A DNA stretch of 64,000 nt, taken from positions 1,116,001-1,180,000 of the forward strand of contig JARGXX010000004.1 of assembly GCA_030374765.1 (NCBI GenBank). The letters are read 5' to 3'. Every line of letters begins with the position of its first letter. Within the stretch, counting starts at the first letter, position 1. The notes under the pieces were generated by a model. That model saw nothing but the letters and a program-made list of their open reading frames with translations, did no database searches and had not been told where the DNA came from. This DNA comes from Agarophyton chilense. Taxonomy: Eukaryota > Rhodophyta > Florideophyceae > Gracilariales > Gracilariaceae. The position numbers were made by a program, and so were the translations under genes. This document shows, piece by piece, positions 11,270-21,685 of the stretch.

Positions 11270-11893
11270 ATGACCTCGACAAAGTATGCCGATGAATCTG
11301 ATGACTTGTACATCAAGAACGGATTGAGTGTGGAGGTCTTGAGAGATTTTATGGGGTACGATGTGGAGCAGCCGTGAAGGGAAGGGGAGCCACAGTATGT
11401 GGATGGAAGTGTGATGCATCTGGCCCGATTGGATGCGTGGATTGCATCTGTGGTAGAGGCATTGGATGAGGATGTGGGTAGAGGAGGGAAGCCCCCGATG
11501 CTGTTTTCGAAACTGTATGCGAAGCATCTGCCGGTTGCTGTGGAGGATGTGTTAAAAACAGCCAGAAGAACGGTGGAAGAGAAGTATAGGGAGGAGCTTG
11601 TGAACCATGATGTGAAAGATGAAGACCCGACTGAAATGCTGGGAAATGAGGAACGTGAAGAGACCGTTCCGTGTTGGATGCCATCGAACCAACTGGTCTA
11701 TCTCGGTGTTCGGTGCGAGGTGTTTTGGGAAGACATGAGGACTTATCTGGGTTATGTATTCTATTGTTATTTGGGACGTTGCATGCCTGAAGAACGTGAG
11801 TTTAGGGATTTGCTAGCAGATGAAAAAAAAAATGTGGGAGGCGAAAGAGGAAGGGGAGGAGAGGGAGGGGGAGGTGGTGGAAGGCGGAAGTGA
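11270..11893 (+). pseudogene. Hypothetical protein, about 207 codons, one in-frame TGA
   Basis: From ATG 11270 the frame reads through one TGA (around 11390) into a long frame with LARLDAWIASVVEALDED, PPMLFSKLYAKHLPV and a Trp/Tyr-rich section (VYLGVRCEVFWEDM). It ends in a low-complexity Gly/Arg/Glu tail. Helix-rich, no signal peptide, no family recognised. It faces the decayed KDZ transposase tail to tail with a gap of about 50 bases, so it may belong to the same element. Confidence 0.4.
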
Positions 11894-11940
11894 ACAAAAT
11901 ATTGGTGATGATTGATATATTTAATATCAGAAGATGGGGG

Positions 11941-14900
11941 TCATTTGCTTAAAGTTGATTCCTTTATAGAGAAACAAGCTCTCGCTTTCGGGTCGCTGTA
12001 GAATCTGTTGATATAGAAGCGATTTTGATGCCACGGGAGGGGCGGGAATAAAGGGAGTGCTGGGTAGTTCTGGCGAACCAGATGGACCGAACTGAGGATG
12101 GCGGAGAACGGAAAGAGACCGAACCAGGGCGCGAAATTGGATCCAGAGCGTGTGATTATGTTTCCAGTGGGGAGAATGGTGTGGTCCTGTTCATCATCTG
12201 TTGCCCAAAGGAGGGTGATGCAGTTCAGGGTTTCATCCACGTGATCGACGGGACCTGTGAGTTCGAAGAAGCGGACGAAGCGTATTCGCGTTCGTCTGGG
12301 TCTTCATCTTTTTTGGGAAAGCGAAGAAGGGCAAGGAGCTTGCAGACCCGGACAGTGGGGAAGTTGCAGCTAGGTGGTGGAGTACGGGAGACGAGAATTT
12401 TAGAGAACTTTGGAAGTTTGAAAGGACCGAAGGCGGAGATGGCAAATATGCGCTGGAAAACGGAAACTGTTGGTTCTCTGAAGCGGATGCAGTTGAGTCT
12501 TTCATCGATGCCTTGCAAGGAAGGGGTGGATCCGCTGTGGATGAAGGCGGAGTTCACGAGGGAGAAGCTAAGGGAGGAGAGAGAAATAAAAGAAGAAGAG
12601 AGTCTGAGAGCTTCGAGGCACAGGTCGTGAAAGGGTGAAATGGCGTCGCGTCAGATTTGGGTGGTGAAAGAGAGGATGGGAGAGGTGAAGATATTTGAGG
12701 GAGAGGCCTTGGAGCAGTTTGGGTTTGCACGGAGGTACTTGTTTGAGGTGATGATATCGCGGTAGAGGATGGGGTTACCGTCGCGGACCATGGCAAGCCT
12801 TCGAGCGCGACGGAAGGAGGAGTTGGAGGAGGAGCAAAGGTGGTGGGGAATCGCGGTTGAGTTTCGGAAGCCTTCTGTGAGTTGGATTGAGTCGACTATT
12901 TCTCTGTGAGCGGTTGAAGTTTTTCGGTATGTGAGTCGATAGTGTTTTTTGAAAAGGAGGTTTGCGTGTTCGTAGATGCCGCCGTCAGTGAATCGAACAC
13001 CTCCTTATAGTTTGATTTCAGCAATTATGTGGTGTAGAATGTGAAACTTGAGTGTTCCAAAGTGTGAAGCTTGGAAAGGGGCGAGGACGGAGACGCAGAG
13101 ATGCTTGAAGTGCTTGATGAGTTCTTGCAGTGCGCAAAGTCGTTGGTCTGTTCATTCTGAGGTGTTGTTGCACTGGAGTGCGATGGTAAAGAGGTCTGCG
13201 TATGACGTGAAGATGGAGGAGATGGGAGCTGTGTCAACTTCACCGCAGAAACGGTCGAAGAAGGCACCTATGAAGGGGAAGACCATGTCGACAGCGCGGT
13301 AGTCTTTTGCCTCGAGCATGCCTTTGATGCCGTCCGTTGTGAAGAAGCCGTTTAGGGATTCGCCCTTTTTGTGTGTGGAGAAGTCGATGTGCAGTTTGGG
13401 TGCAGAGAAATTGGCTTCGATATATGCGAGGATGTTGTTTGCGTGGGTGAGAAGGGTGCTTCGGATGGATTAGAAGGATTTCGAGGAGGCGTTGGCGGAC
13501 GCGAGATTGGTGAAGAGGCTGTCTGACTTCAAGCGTTCGAGTGTTGCCAGTTTGGGGAGTTTGGAGTTACCAAGATGGAATTTTGTGAAGGGGTTCGAAG
13601 CAGAAGATAGAGTAAGGGGTGAGAAATGGGGATATTTTAGGAAGGGGGTATGTTTCGAAGAAAAAGTGGTACGCGGAGAGGGAGTTTGTGTGGAGGAGAG
13701 ATGCTGCTTGGTCTCTGAGAGTTCTTGCAACACGCGGTGGGCGAAGTTGTTCGGCGTCGTTGGCATCCTCGAAAAGAGGGTCGTGTGATGATCTGGTGTA
13801 ACGGGGGTGGGAAGCGGTTCGAGGGGATAGGGAAGTGGAGTGGGGGTTGAGGTCGGAGCGAGGGGTGAGGCATCTGTGACAGGGCTTCGATGGTTTTGTG
13901 CCGTGTAGGATGGCGAGGATCTCTTTCGCTTCTGGGATCTCTGCAGTATAGTTTGCGATGACTGGGCGGTACTCTCGGATGACCTAGTCTTCATCACGGA
14001 AAGGGAAACCCTTGAGGGCGACTGCAGCGAGGGGTTCGAGGATGGTTTGTAGATATTGGATGAGTTCCATTCGAGTGGTGCGGCTGATGGCTGAAGAAAG
14101 AGGGTACCCTTCGATGTAGTCCTCGTCGAATGGGGAGGAAGGGGCGTCGAACGAGGTGGGGAAGTAGCCGAGGAGGATGTAGTTGCGGTAGATGCAATGT
14201 CGGCGAAAGGAGTCTGAAAAGTTGAGGAGGGTGATTTGGAGGGGGTAGGAGGTGATAGAGGAGATATGGAGGGGGGTGGACGACTTGCCTGAGTAGGTCT
14301 GTACGAATCCGATTAAGCATTCCATGCCAGTGATGTCGGTGTTGTGCCAAATAACATCTGGGTCTGGAGAGTGGAGGATGTGGTGTTTGAAGTCCGGGTA
14401 GACAAATGTGCCGAGCTTTGATGCCATGGGATGAGCCAGTGCGGGAGAATCATCTGAAGAACACTGTATGACGGGGTGAAAAAAGGTGTTCGTGCGAGAG
14501 GCGTAGCGGAGTTGCTGGAAAAGGACATGGACGGGGTTTTTGAGGTAGAGAGTTGCAGTGATGTTCGAGGTATTGTGACGAACGGTTGTGGATTTGAAGC
14601 CAATGGAGCCGACAGTGCCCTCGAATAGTTTGGAATGAAGTTGAAGGCAGTGGGAGACGGAGTTTATCTGTTGGATAAGTGTTTGGGAGTAGTCGGGGTT
14701 CTTGAGGAGGTTGATGAGTTCTTCGGCTCCGCGTTTGCCGAGCTTCGTGGCGATGGATGATATGTAGGAGACGATCGGATGGGGCTTGACGGATGGGCGA
14801 GGGCTGGGAGAAGGGGAGCGAAGAGAATCGCGGAGAATGTGGGCGGCGTCTGCGGAGCATATGGCAAGAGTGAGCTGGCTGGAATGGTAGTCGTCGTCTT

Positions 14901-15276
14901 CTACCAGTGGAACATTGTCGGAAAGGCGGTTTGAGATGCGGACGGAATGGCTGTCTGCGGTCTGGACGCGTGGGCGCTTGGTGCGCGGTGGGAATAGAGT
15001 GCCATCCTTGGGGGTAGTGGCGAGGAAGGGGTTGCGGGTGGTGCGGTAGTGACACTGGCGCTGGTTTTGGATAAGGGAGGTGTTTCCTTTTGTCTGGAAG
15101 GAGCACCTTGGGAAGCGACAAAGGTGCATGGTGTGGAGGGTGCCTGCGCGCGATCTCGTAATGTAAGTCGGGGAGGTGAGAAAGTCGTAGGACGAGGTGG
15201 GAGGCGGACAATATATATAGGCTGGAGGTACTGAAGATGCAGGACGAGGACGGTGGGGAAAGTTTAAACTTATCAC
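11941..15276 (-). pseudogene. Plavaka/KDZ-type DNA transposase, decayed
   Basis: The motif order follows this transposase family. A C2H2-like cluster comes first (MHLCRFPRCSF, later H), then FFHPVIQCSSDDS, then YPLQITLLNFSDSFRR and YILLGYFP. After an in-frame TAG at 13984-13986 the same frame continues with YRPVIANYTAEIPEAKEIL and KPCHRCL, then IFCFEPLHK. A shift near 13583 leads to NSKLPKLATLERLKSD, MLEAKDYRAVDMVFPF and LKFHILHHIIAEIKLYGG. A second shift returns to the first frame for FVRFFELTGPVDHVDETLNC and the end at 11941. These elements are best known from fungi. There are at least two frameshifts and several stops, so the gene is dead. A Met at about 15130, just before the Zn cluster, is an alternative start. 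Confidence 0.65.
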
Positions 15277-15591
15277 GTGTAGTCATCAAGGTCAAGTGAT
15301 GCACCAGAGATACCCGCAAGTCGAGCGGCACGACAGACACGGCGCGTGTGTGGCTTGGAAAGTGGTTTGGAATGAAAATTTGAAAGTTGTATAATTTTAA
15401 AGCGGCGGCGTGTACTTGTGTTAATTGAGAGTGAAGTGGTTTAGATTTGCTGGAGACCAGATGAGCGTTAGTGGGATCTTGGGATCCTGTGATATGATGG
15501 TGGCAGGATTTGCTGGACCTTCTTCCTTTTCTAGGTGCGTGACAAGCGGTATTGTCCACGTTTCGGCGTGCGTTTCACAAGTGGTGACTCG

Positions 15592-15870
15592 GTTTCTGTT
15601 CATGCGCGAGGGGACGAAGCTCGAATGGAGGGCTAGGTGATGGAATGAGGTGGAGGTGGGGGGGGGGAGTGACGGGGGTAAGCAGCTTGCTATTGGGACG
15701 TACATGGTCTATGTTGATCTAGAGCCTTGAAACTGTTTCTGGTCATGCGCGAGCGGGCGGAGTGCGAGGGGAGCGATTGGTGATGAAACGTGGGGTGGGG
15801 GTGAGGGGGTGAGTCGGTTGCGATTTGGAGGTACGCAGCGCGCTACGTTGACCTGGTGTGTTGGGTCTCC
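15592..15870. repeat. Direct tandem repeat, 143-base period
   Basis: GTTTCTG-TCATGCGCGAG begins at 15592 and again at 15735, followed in both copies by G-rich runs and a (C/G)TACGTTGA/CTATGTTGA end. The two copies have diverged clearly. No coding function seen. Confidence 0.55.
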
Positions 15871-15916
15871 TTCTGGTTCTGGTCCATGTTATGCTAACAT
15901 GGGAAACCTATTTCAG

Positions 15917-17717
15917 CGCCCCTCATGATGATGAACATGTGAGTTTGCTATATTTTCTGCTCTGCAATCTGGACGGAGACCTGACATGTTTTCGGCTGTG
16001 GTTGCAAAGCGACAGAAATGAGGTGTTAGGGGAGCAGGAGTCGTTGAGGTAATGGTGAGTGCAAGTGCTAATGGTGTCTCTTATTGGTCTAGGAAGGCGA
16101 TCTGGCAAGTTCTTGTTTGCTGCTGCGAAGCGACGGAGAGGAAAGATTGGGTGGGGAGGAGAACCTCCTTGAAGGAAGTGGATCAAGCAAGGTGCTTAAG
16201 AGGTGAATGCTTCGCTGAAATAATTGGTTTCGAATACTGACGGAGATCTGACTTGTATTTGTTTATTGTTACGACAGGGCGGGGGACGTTGCATGAAGGG
16301 GAAATGATGGAAGTGCGGGTAAGTGCGAGTGCTACTGGTGTGTGGTATTGATTTAGGAAGGGGTTCTGAAATGTTATTCTTTGCTGCTGCGAAGCGACAG
16401 AAAGGGACGATTGGCTGAGGAGGGGGACATCTTAGAAGGAATGCTTGAAGCAAGTTGCTTAAGAGTTGAGTGCGTGAATGACGTAATTTGGTTTCGATTT
16501 TTGATGGATATCTGACTTATGTTTGTTTCTTTTTACGACAGTTAATGAATGGGAAATGGTTGCATCACAGGTAAGTGAGAGCTGCAATTGTATCACGTAT
16601 TTGTTAGAAAAGGAGATCTGACTTGCCGTTGTTTGCTGCTGCGAGAGAACAGGGAGGCAAGTGTAGTATCCGCTCTAACTGAGAGAGCAGACCCCTGCGA
16701 CAGCGTTCGGACTGCCGATGGGTCGCTTGGGGCGAAGGAAAAGGGGTGGTAGAGCTACAACACCAACGAGCTGGAAGTGGGGTGTAAGGCCACTACTCGC
16801 CAGCGAGGGCGAACAGTGCAACTGTAAAACGTTGTTGGAACGTAGTGAACAAGACGGCTCGGGAAGTGGTTGGGGGCTGACTATCTATTATAGCTCGTCC
16901 GGATCTCCGGTTAAGGAATCGTAAGCGACGAACAAAATAGTCATGATGCCCATGTTGTCTCCTTTACTTGGAGTCGGCGCTCACCTCTGGTACACTATAT
17001 ACTGTGTTCCAGGGTGAGTGCCCAAATAATACGTAAATAATTCCCAGTGGTCAGCCACTTAGCCAAACCACTGTATGGGTATGGTCCCTAATGGACTTAC
17101 ATCTACAAAGGGTATTAAACCAGCCACGTAGATCGCCACTACATGCGCCGTTGCAAGCCACTCGACTCGTGATACCACGTGTTCCAACAATGTACCCTGC
17201 TTCCTGGCATCCTACGCGGTGTGCCGCTTCTTATCTTAGCACTGAACAGGCCACTCAGTAATGAGTTCCAAACGCGACTTTGCGACAAAGAAACAATCGG
17301 AACGCCGAAGTAGTAGAATACCACAGCAAGATTGGACGAGAGGTGGGATAAGTGGTCTCTATAGAGGCGAGTGTCGTGCTTATGTGGTTTGTGTTTGTTC
17401 TATGACGTAGATCTGACTTTTGTCTGTATATTGATACGAATGCAGAAAAGTGGGAGAAAGACAAGAAGCAGATGTTGGGAAGGGGTAAGTTTGTTTATAT
17501 GGATTGTGGTTGCATGAAGCAAGGAATTGAGTTCGTGTGATTTTGTGATGTTTACCTAATTATGTAGGAATTTATCACTGACGAAGATGAAGCAGGAACG
17601 GTGGTACTGCTTGAAGGGTTCTTGGAGAACGGAACGGTGTTCGCGTCGCGCAAAGCGCAACGCGAAGTGAAGCGCAACGATCGGAGGACGGGATGCAAAG
17701 CGGGTCACCGCATGTGA
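15917..17717 (+). pseudogene. Multi-exon gene made of tandemly repeated mini-exons, interrupted by a solo LTR
   Basis: AG/GT(A/G)AGT borders define short exons: 15917-15938, 16016-16054, 16278-16318, 16542-16570, 17446-17484 and a last exon from 17568 to TGA at 17715. The introns at 16055-16277 and 16319-16541 are both exactly 223 bases and clearly homologous (GTGAGTGCAAGTGCTA / GTAAGTGCGAGTGCTA at the donor, TTACGACAG at the acceptor). The next intron is a third copy, 206 bases once the inserted LTR and its 5-base duplication are removed. Spliced, the last four exons read as an acidic protein with NEWEMVASQ, FITDEDEAGTVVLLEGFLENG. One TGA lies in the 16278 exon, so the gene may be dead or the exon skipped. 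Family unknown; splice sites are inferred from sequence only. Confidence 0.45.
16662..17325 (-). mobile_element. Solo LTR, family A, copy 1
   Basis: A 664-base unit with TGTAG...CTACA ends, nearly identical to the units at 25136-25801 and (inverted) 31861-32575. It is flanked by the exact 5-base duplication GCAAG (16657-16661 and 17326-17330). No internal coding region remains, so it is a solo LTR left by recombination. It sits in an intron copy of the mini-exon gene. The sense strand is minus if TGTAGTATTCTAC is taken as the 5' end. Confidence 0.9.
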
Positions 17718-17753
17718 AATGGGAAGATCTCATTTCACGTGCATCGGTGACCC
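17702..17753. repeat. Imperfect palindrome centred on AGATCT
   Basis: GGGTCACCG...TGAAATG is answered by CATTTCA...CGGTGACCC around AGATCT, with a two-base length difference between the arms. It overlaps the end of the last mini-exon. It may be a foldback element end or a terminator-like hairpin; no further support. Confidence 0.5.
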
Positions 17754-17939
17754 GTTTCGGGTCTCCGTTGCGGGATCGAAGTATCATGCAACGGCCATTA
17801 GGGTCATTAGAGGGCATTAAATTGAATGTACAGTGCATTTGAACCATTCATACTAGCTACGGTACCTGCGCCATATGAATGATCTCGCGCTAGATAACAT
17901 TCAGGATTCCTTTCATTCCCGGTAGAATTTATGGTCTAG

Positions 17940-18152
17940 GAAGAATGAGTATTGAAATATATCTCCCAAGTTTCCTTCCATTCCTGCTAGTGCGCTAGTG
18001 CTAGTTTGGGCGTTTGCTAGTTTTCTACATTCCCCCTAAAATTCACTTGAGCTAGTATTTTTCCGCTGGGTATTCTGGCATCAAAATTCTGCGATCTTTT
18101 GAACGCTAACCATAGACAATCTAGCACACCCAAACTAGAAATCTAGCACCCC
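17940..18152. repeat. CTAG-rich subterminal repeat region, right
   Basis: Dense GCTAGT words (GCTAGTGCGCTAGTGCTAGTTT and others) end with an inverted CTAGAAATCTAGCACCCC block. The reverse complement of that block, GTGCTAGATTTCTAG, recurs at 49192-49206. Together with the left cluster at 8.4-9.2 kb these may be the termini and subterminal repeats of the KDZ-type element. Confidence 0.4.
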
Positions 18153-19686
18153 ATAATAGCATTCCGAAAACACAGACGTAACGCTCGCGCGTGTGCGACT
18201 GAGATTAAAATCCGTTCCCACTGGTTGTGATACACGAAAAACCCAGCATGGGTGTAAACGCGTACTGGGGACGGTTCAAACGGACTCGTCGCCCCACCAC
18301 GTGGATTCGCCACTGTAACTCGGTCCCAATCCACAGAATGGATTACATCCATCAAGTAGAGGAGTTCATTCAAGCTTTCTTGCGATCCAAATGAGACCTA
18401 CAAGTCCAAGTGGCGGATGATAGACCGAGGTAACGGTGGGATGTAGCAAATACGATGGTGTTCGTACACATCCCAGAGAAGATGAAACGCAACGCGAGCT
18501 ACCCACTCCGCCGCCACAAGGGACCAGAAACCCGTATATGAGTCATCAAATACTCGGGAACCGATGTATTAGAGACTCGGTGGAAGCTCCACAAAACACT
18601 CACGAGGGACTTTGACGCGAGTCCACCAGAAGGGAAGACTGAAATATTGGGCTCCCATCGCGTCGTTGCGAATCCGCTCATCTTCCGCATGAGGGTACGT
18701 GATTAGATATTACCTACGGGAGCTGGTCTTCCGTTCAAACCAAATTCAGCGATCGAAACTATACTGTGTCCTGGACCTTCAAAGATACCGGAACTGAGCC
18801 CTTAACAAGGGTCGGCTCCAAAGGAGCATGTCATGGCTCCCCTGTGGACTCCTTGCCTAGTGCAAAGCTTCCGAAACTCTGTTAGTGCGTCACCATATAC
18901 CATCTCCCCGTAGGTTCGGTAGTGCGACACCTCGAGGTCGAAGTTTGATAGAATGTCATGCTCACCGAGAACTCGGTGTGCTCGCTCTTAGGAAAGGTTC
19001 GCCATATCGTCACGAGCTCTGTAAGGCGATGTGTCGCGTTTTCGGTACAGCAGATGAGGTTGAACCGCAATGCGGGAACGCCAGTCGAGTGAGCGCACCA
19101 TGTCTCGAAGAATCCCACCCGGGAGCATGCCGTCAACGGCGAAGGAGTCGATGAAAGCATCGTCGGTAACCGCACTTGGGTGGAACCAGGGCGGACGGGA
19201 ATAGATAAACCTGTCTATCCGGGGATTACGCACCGCGAGTGATTCAAGAGAGATCCATCTCCTGGAATTCACCGTCAACGATATAGCTTGTTCGGGATTT
19301 CACGCGATAGTTTCAATGTCAGGGACCGTCGAAAGTACAGCAGGGCGAAAACCTTGGGCCGTCAAAACAGACTGCTGGAGCCCTTAAGAGTCAAAATACA
19401 GAGGCTGGGGTCCTTGGCCCAGCTGATTCGCTTGAGGGAGCGGTTTGGACTGGAAAACCTCGAAGAAACCGGGGTTCCCCTGTGAAGGATCGCTGGGTGC
19501 CGCGTTGGAAAGGGCCACAAAAGGCGAGGGACACGAGATTGGGTTATTATGAAAGGGATTCATTCCTGTAGAAGGAGGGCGAGTTGGAAAATGAAACCGA
19601 GAATCGGAAGAAAGCTGGAGGGATGTTGCCTAACTAGTCGGAGGTTGCTTGTTTGATACAGAAACCGGCGAGTCGTTGGTCCCCAT
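18143..19686 (-). pseudogene. Chromovirus antisense gene, copy 2 (truncated)
   Basis: A frame starting MGTNDSPVSVSNKQ at 19686 runs with a few stops and shifts. It encodes FIYSRPPWFHPSAV, DGMLPGGI, HYRTYGEMVY, then CFVELPPSL, GFWSLVAAEWV, AFHLLWDVYEHHR and MDVIHSVDWDRV. All of these words align in order with the plus-strand gene at 21686-23606 (APWFHPTAV, RMLPGDI, LYRTQDEIGY, CYTELPPFI, GLWSAFVTEW, AFLLWEVYDHYR, LDVIDQVDWASV). The gene lies just upstream of a polypurine tract and LTR of a plus-oriented element, so it is antisense to that element. The Ser/Asn/Pro-rich N-terminal third is poorly conserved. The 3' end stops at about 18143, where a CTAG-rich boundary begins. Function unknown; no known domain. 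Confidence 0.65.
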
Positions 19687-19755
19687 TTCGAACCTGCTTA
19701 TCTACGCATTGGACGCCGGCGTTCTCCCACTTCTTTAAAGCGGGAATACTTGTCT

Positions 19756-19768
19756 AAGGAGGGGGAGA
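19756..19768 (+). other. Polypurine tract of the truncated plus-strand element
   Basis: AAGGAGGGGGAGA sits immediately before the TGTAGAGC start of the LTR. This is the usual position of the plus-strand primer in LTR retroelements. Confidence 0.65.
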
Positions 19769-20675
19769 TGTAGAGCAATGGAAATCCGATACAGGAGCGC
19801 AAGCTTGACTCATATCAAGAGTCCCCCCGTGAAGGTGACGTGGTAGAAGGTAGGAACGTATCCCTAATTTGGATTGCGTTTGGAGAAGTAATTCCAAAAA
19901 CCTTAATGGGTGGAATTGGTATTTGGCCCTATAGCTAGGTTGTACACGCTGGACTCTTGGAGGATGATGCTGATTGTTGCACCTGCGGGAGGTTCGCTTT
20001 TGGCACACGGACAGTGGGTTAGCCACGTGTGTGGGCTCGGTAGAGTGTGCACCATATTAGTTAATAATATTAGTTAATTATTCAGTAGGACCTACTTAGG
20101 TGAGGTCAACCTCGGCCCGAACCCCACCAAGTAAACCAACCTCAACGGCGTCCTCTTTAGAGAGTTCCGGGCCATGTTCGTAACCGCCTACGATGGTTTA
20201 CCCCTCCGTTAGGAGGGTACCCACGACTTGTTTCCCTACGTTCACCCTTCATGGTCAATCAAGAATTTCTCCGTGTCTTTGTATTGGATTTATGTGACGA
20301 CGGTTCATCTGCCATCCCTGTATAGGGATATTACCGACGCTATTGATTGTCTTCGCTCCGCCTTACGGGCCTGTTACCGCTTGTCGCACGGTCTTTGACT
20401 CGATCTGCGTGTTCCTGCACTGAGGAAGCCCTCGTATCTACGGTCCCTTATTCTCCTCTTTTCTCACTTTTCCTCCCTGGGGTTTCCTTATCATTTGATC
20501 GTCATTCCCTTTTAGTTTCACCTCTGCAGGTTTAGCCATTCACATTCTCCGGTATTACACCCGGATTGCGCCTGCGCTTGGGCACTGGCAGAGGGCACTG
20601 CCCCTGCGTTCATCTCATCAGAGAGCGGGACTCGGAAACCCATAAAAAGTTCACGCTCGCGTGTTTGGCTCTACA
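19769..20675 (+). mobile_element. 3' LTR, family C/D, of a 5'-truncated chromovirus-like element
   Basis: The 907-base unit begins TGTAGAGCAAT and ends GTTTGGCTCTACA. The LTR at 53485-54416 shares these ends (TGTAGAGCAAT, GTTTGGCACTACA) and, in the same order, the inner words CAGCCACGTGTGTGG, CCTACTTAGGTG and CCCTGTATAGGG. A polypurine tract precedes it and the antisense gene lies inside the element. No gag-pol remains upstream, so the element is truncated. Confidence 0.75.
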
Positions 20676-20815
20676 CGACACAGTAATGACGCGTGATGAC
20701 ACTGCAACGGTAGTGGGAGGTCAGAGTCTGTTAACTGCACCTTTCGTATCAGTCGGAGTCTGTCGCGCCCCTGACTTATTCTTCAAACTGCAGGTTGATA
20801 AGAACGGTCCACCAG
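20676..20815 (-). pseudogene. Continuation of the interrupted gag-like gene
   Basis: Read on the minus strand across the chromovirus insertion, the gag-like frame of 33133-33974 continues here (GGPFLSTCSLKNK, then TPTDTKGAVNRL) to a TGA. ACCAG at 20811-20815 is the partner of the ATCAG duplication at 33133-33137. The assignment depends on the insertion model. Confidence 0.45.
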
Positions 20816-21650
20816 TGTGGAGCAAAGCCAGAAGGCCAAGCGAAACGAGGACTTTAGAGATCTTCCCCTAGGGGGGGTAGCACAGCAACGGAGCCTCTCC
20901 GGGAAGGCACAACGAAGTCGCAGCGAAAGTACGGGGCTAACTGGCACGACAAGCGGGGAGAAAAAGGGTAGAAAAGGTTAGGTCCACGCTTATTGGGTCC
21001 ACGGGGTGTAGGTCAGTCCTTCGAGGAGATGGCGAGTCCACGGTATGGGTAGCCACGAGACGGTGAGCCGGAGTGTAGGTACATGACGACGGGAACAGCT
21101 ACCCACCAACAACGGAAAAGGGATACCATGAGAGTGGGGGAAAAGAAAGGGGTGTCACTCAGTAGGGCGAACGGGGCGTAGGGCACGGTAGTCAAGGTAT
21201 ACAAATGGAGACAACTCTATACAGGGGCGAGAACACAAAAAGTAACAAATAACATACGCCCAAGGCCATAGTAGTTCTCTTGAAGACGCGAGATGGGTAA
21301 GTCTACCGGAGGTAACGCGGCCGAACCTCCGAACAGAGTGGCAGCACGCGAAAGCGGAAAAGACTAAGAGCCACAAAACCCGGTTGGGGAAGATTTACTG
21401 AGCGTCAAGGCAAGACCGGCGAGCAACTATATAGTGTAGAATATCATAGTAAACTCCCTACCTTACTAGAAATAATGCAGATAAATTATGTAAATTAACC
21501 ATCAATCGTGGGCGCACACGTGTACACATGGCGGGCACGACCAGTCCGTCAGGCAATGACGCTCCGCTACTAGCGGCAATATTCATGACACCGCGCAAGC
21601 GGTAAAATGCCTCAGTCCTAGGAAACCACGCTTAGGAAGGTTCCACTTCA
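20816..21650 (-). repeat. 3' LTR of the chromovirus
   Basis: Matches the 5' LTR at 31577-33132 along its whole length, with scattered substitutions. It contains CTCTATACAGGG (21215-21226), which on the sense strand is the CCCTGTATAGAG core-promoter-like word shared with the other LTR families in this window. Because the antisense gene starts 35 bases outside this LTR, an antisense promoter is most likely inside it. Confidence 0.85.
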
Positions 21651-21685
21651 TATCCCCCTACTCAAATGCGAGTAAGACATCCGCA

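Noticed and set aside
15276..15559. 369-codon frame 14450-15559 on the minus strand
   Set aside because: Shadow of the KDZ transposase frame; His/Pro/Ser composition and no motif.
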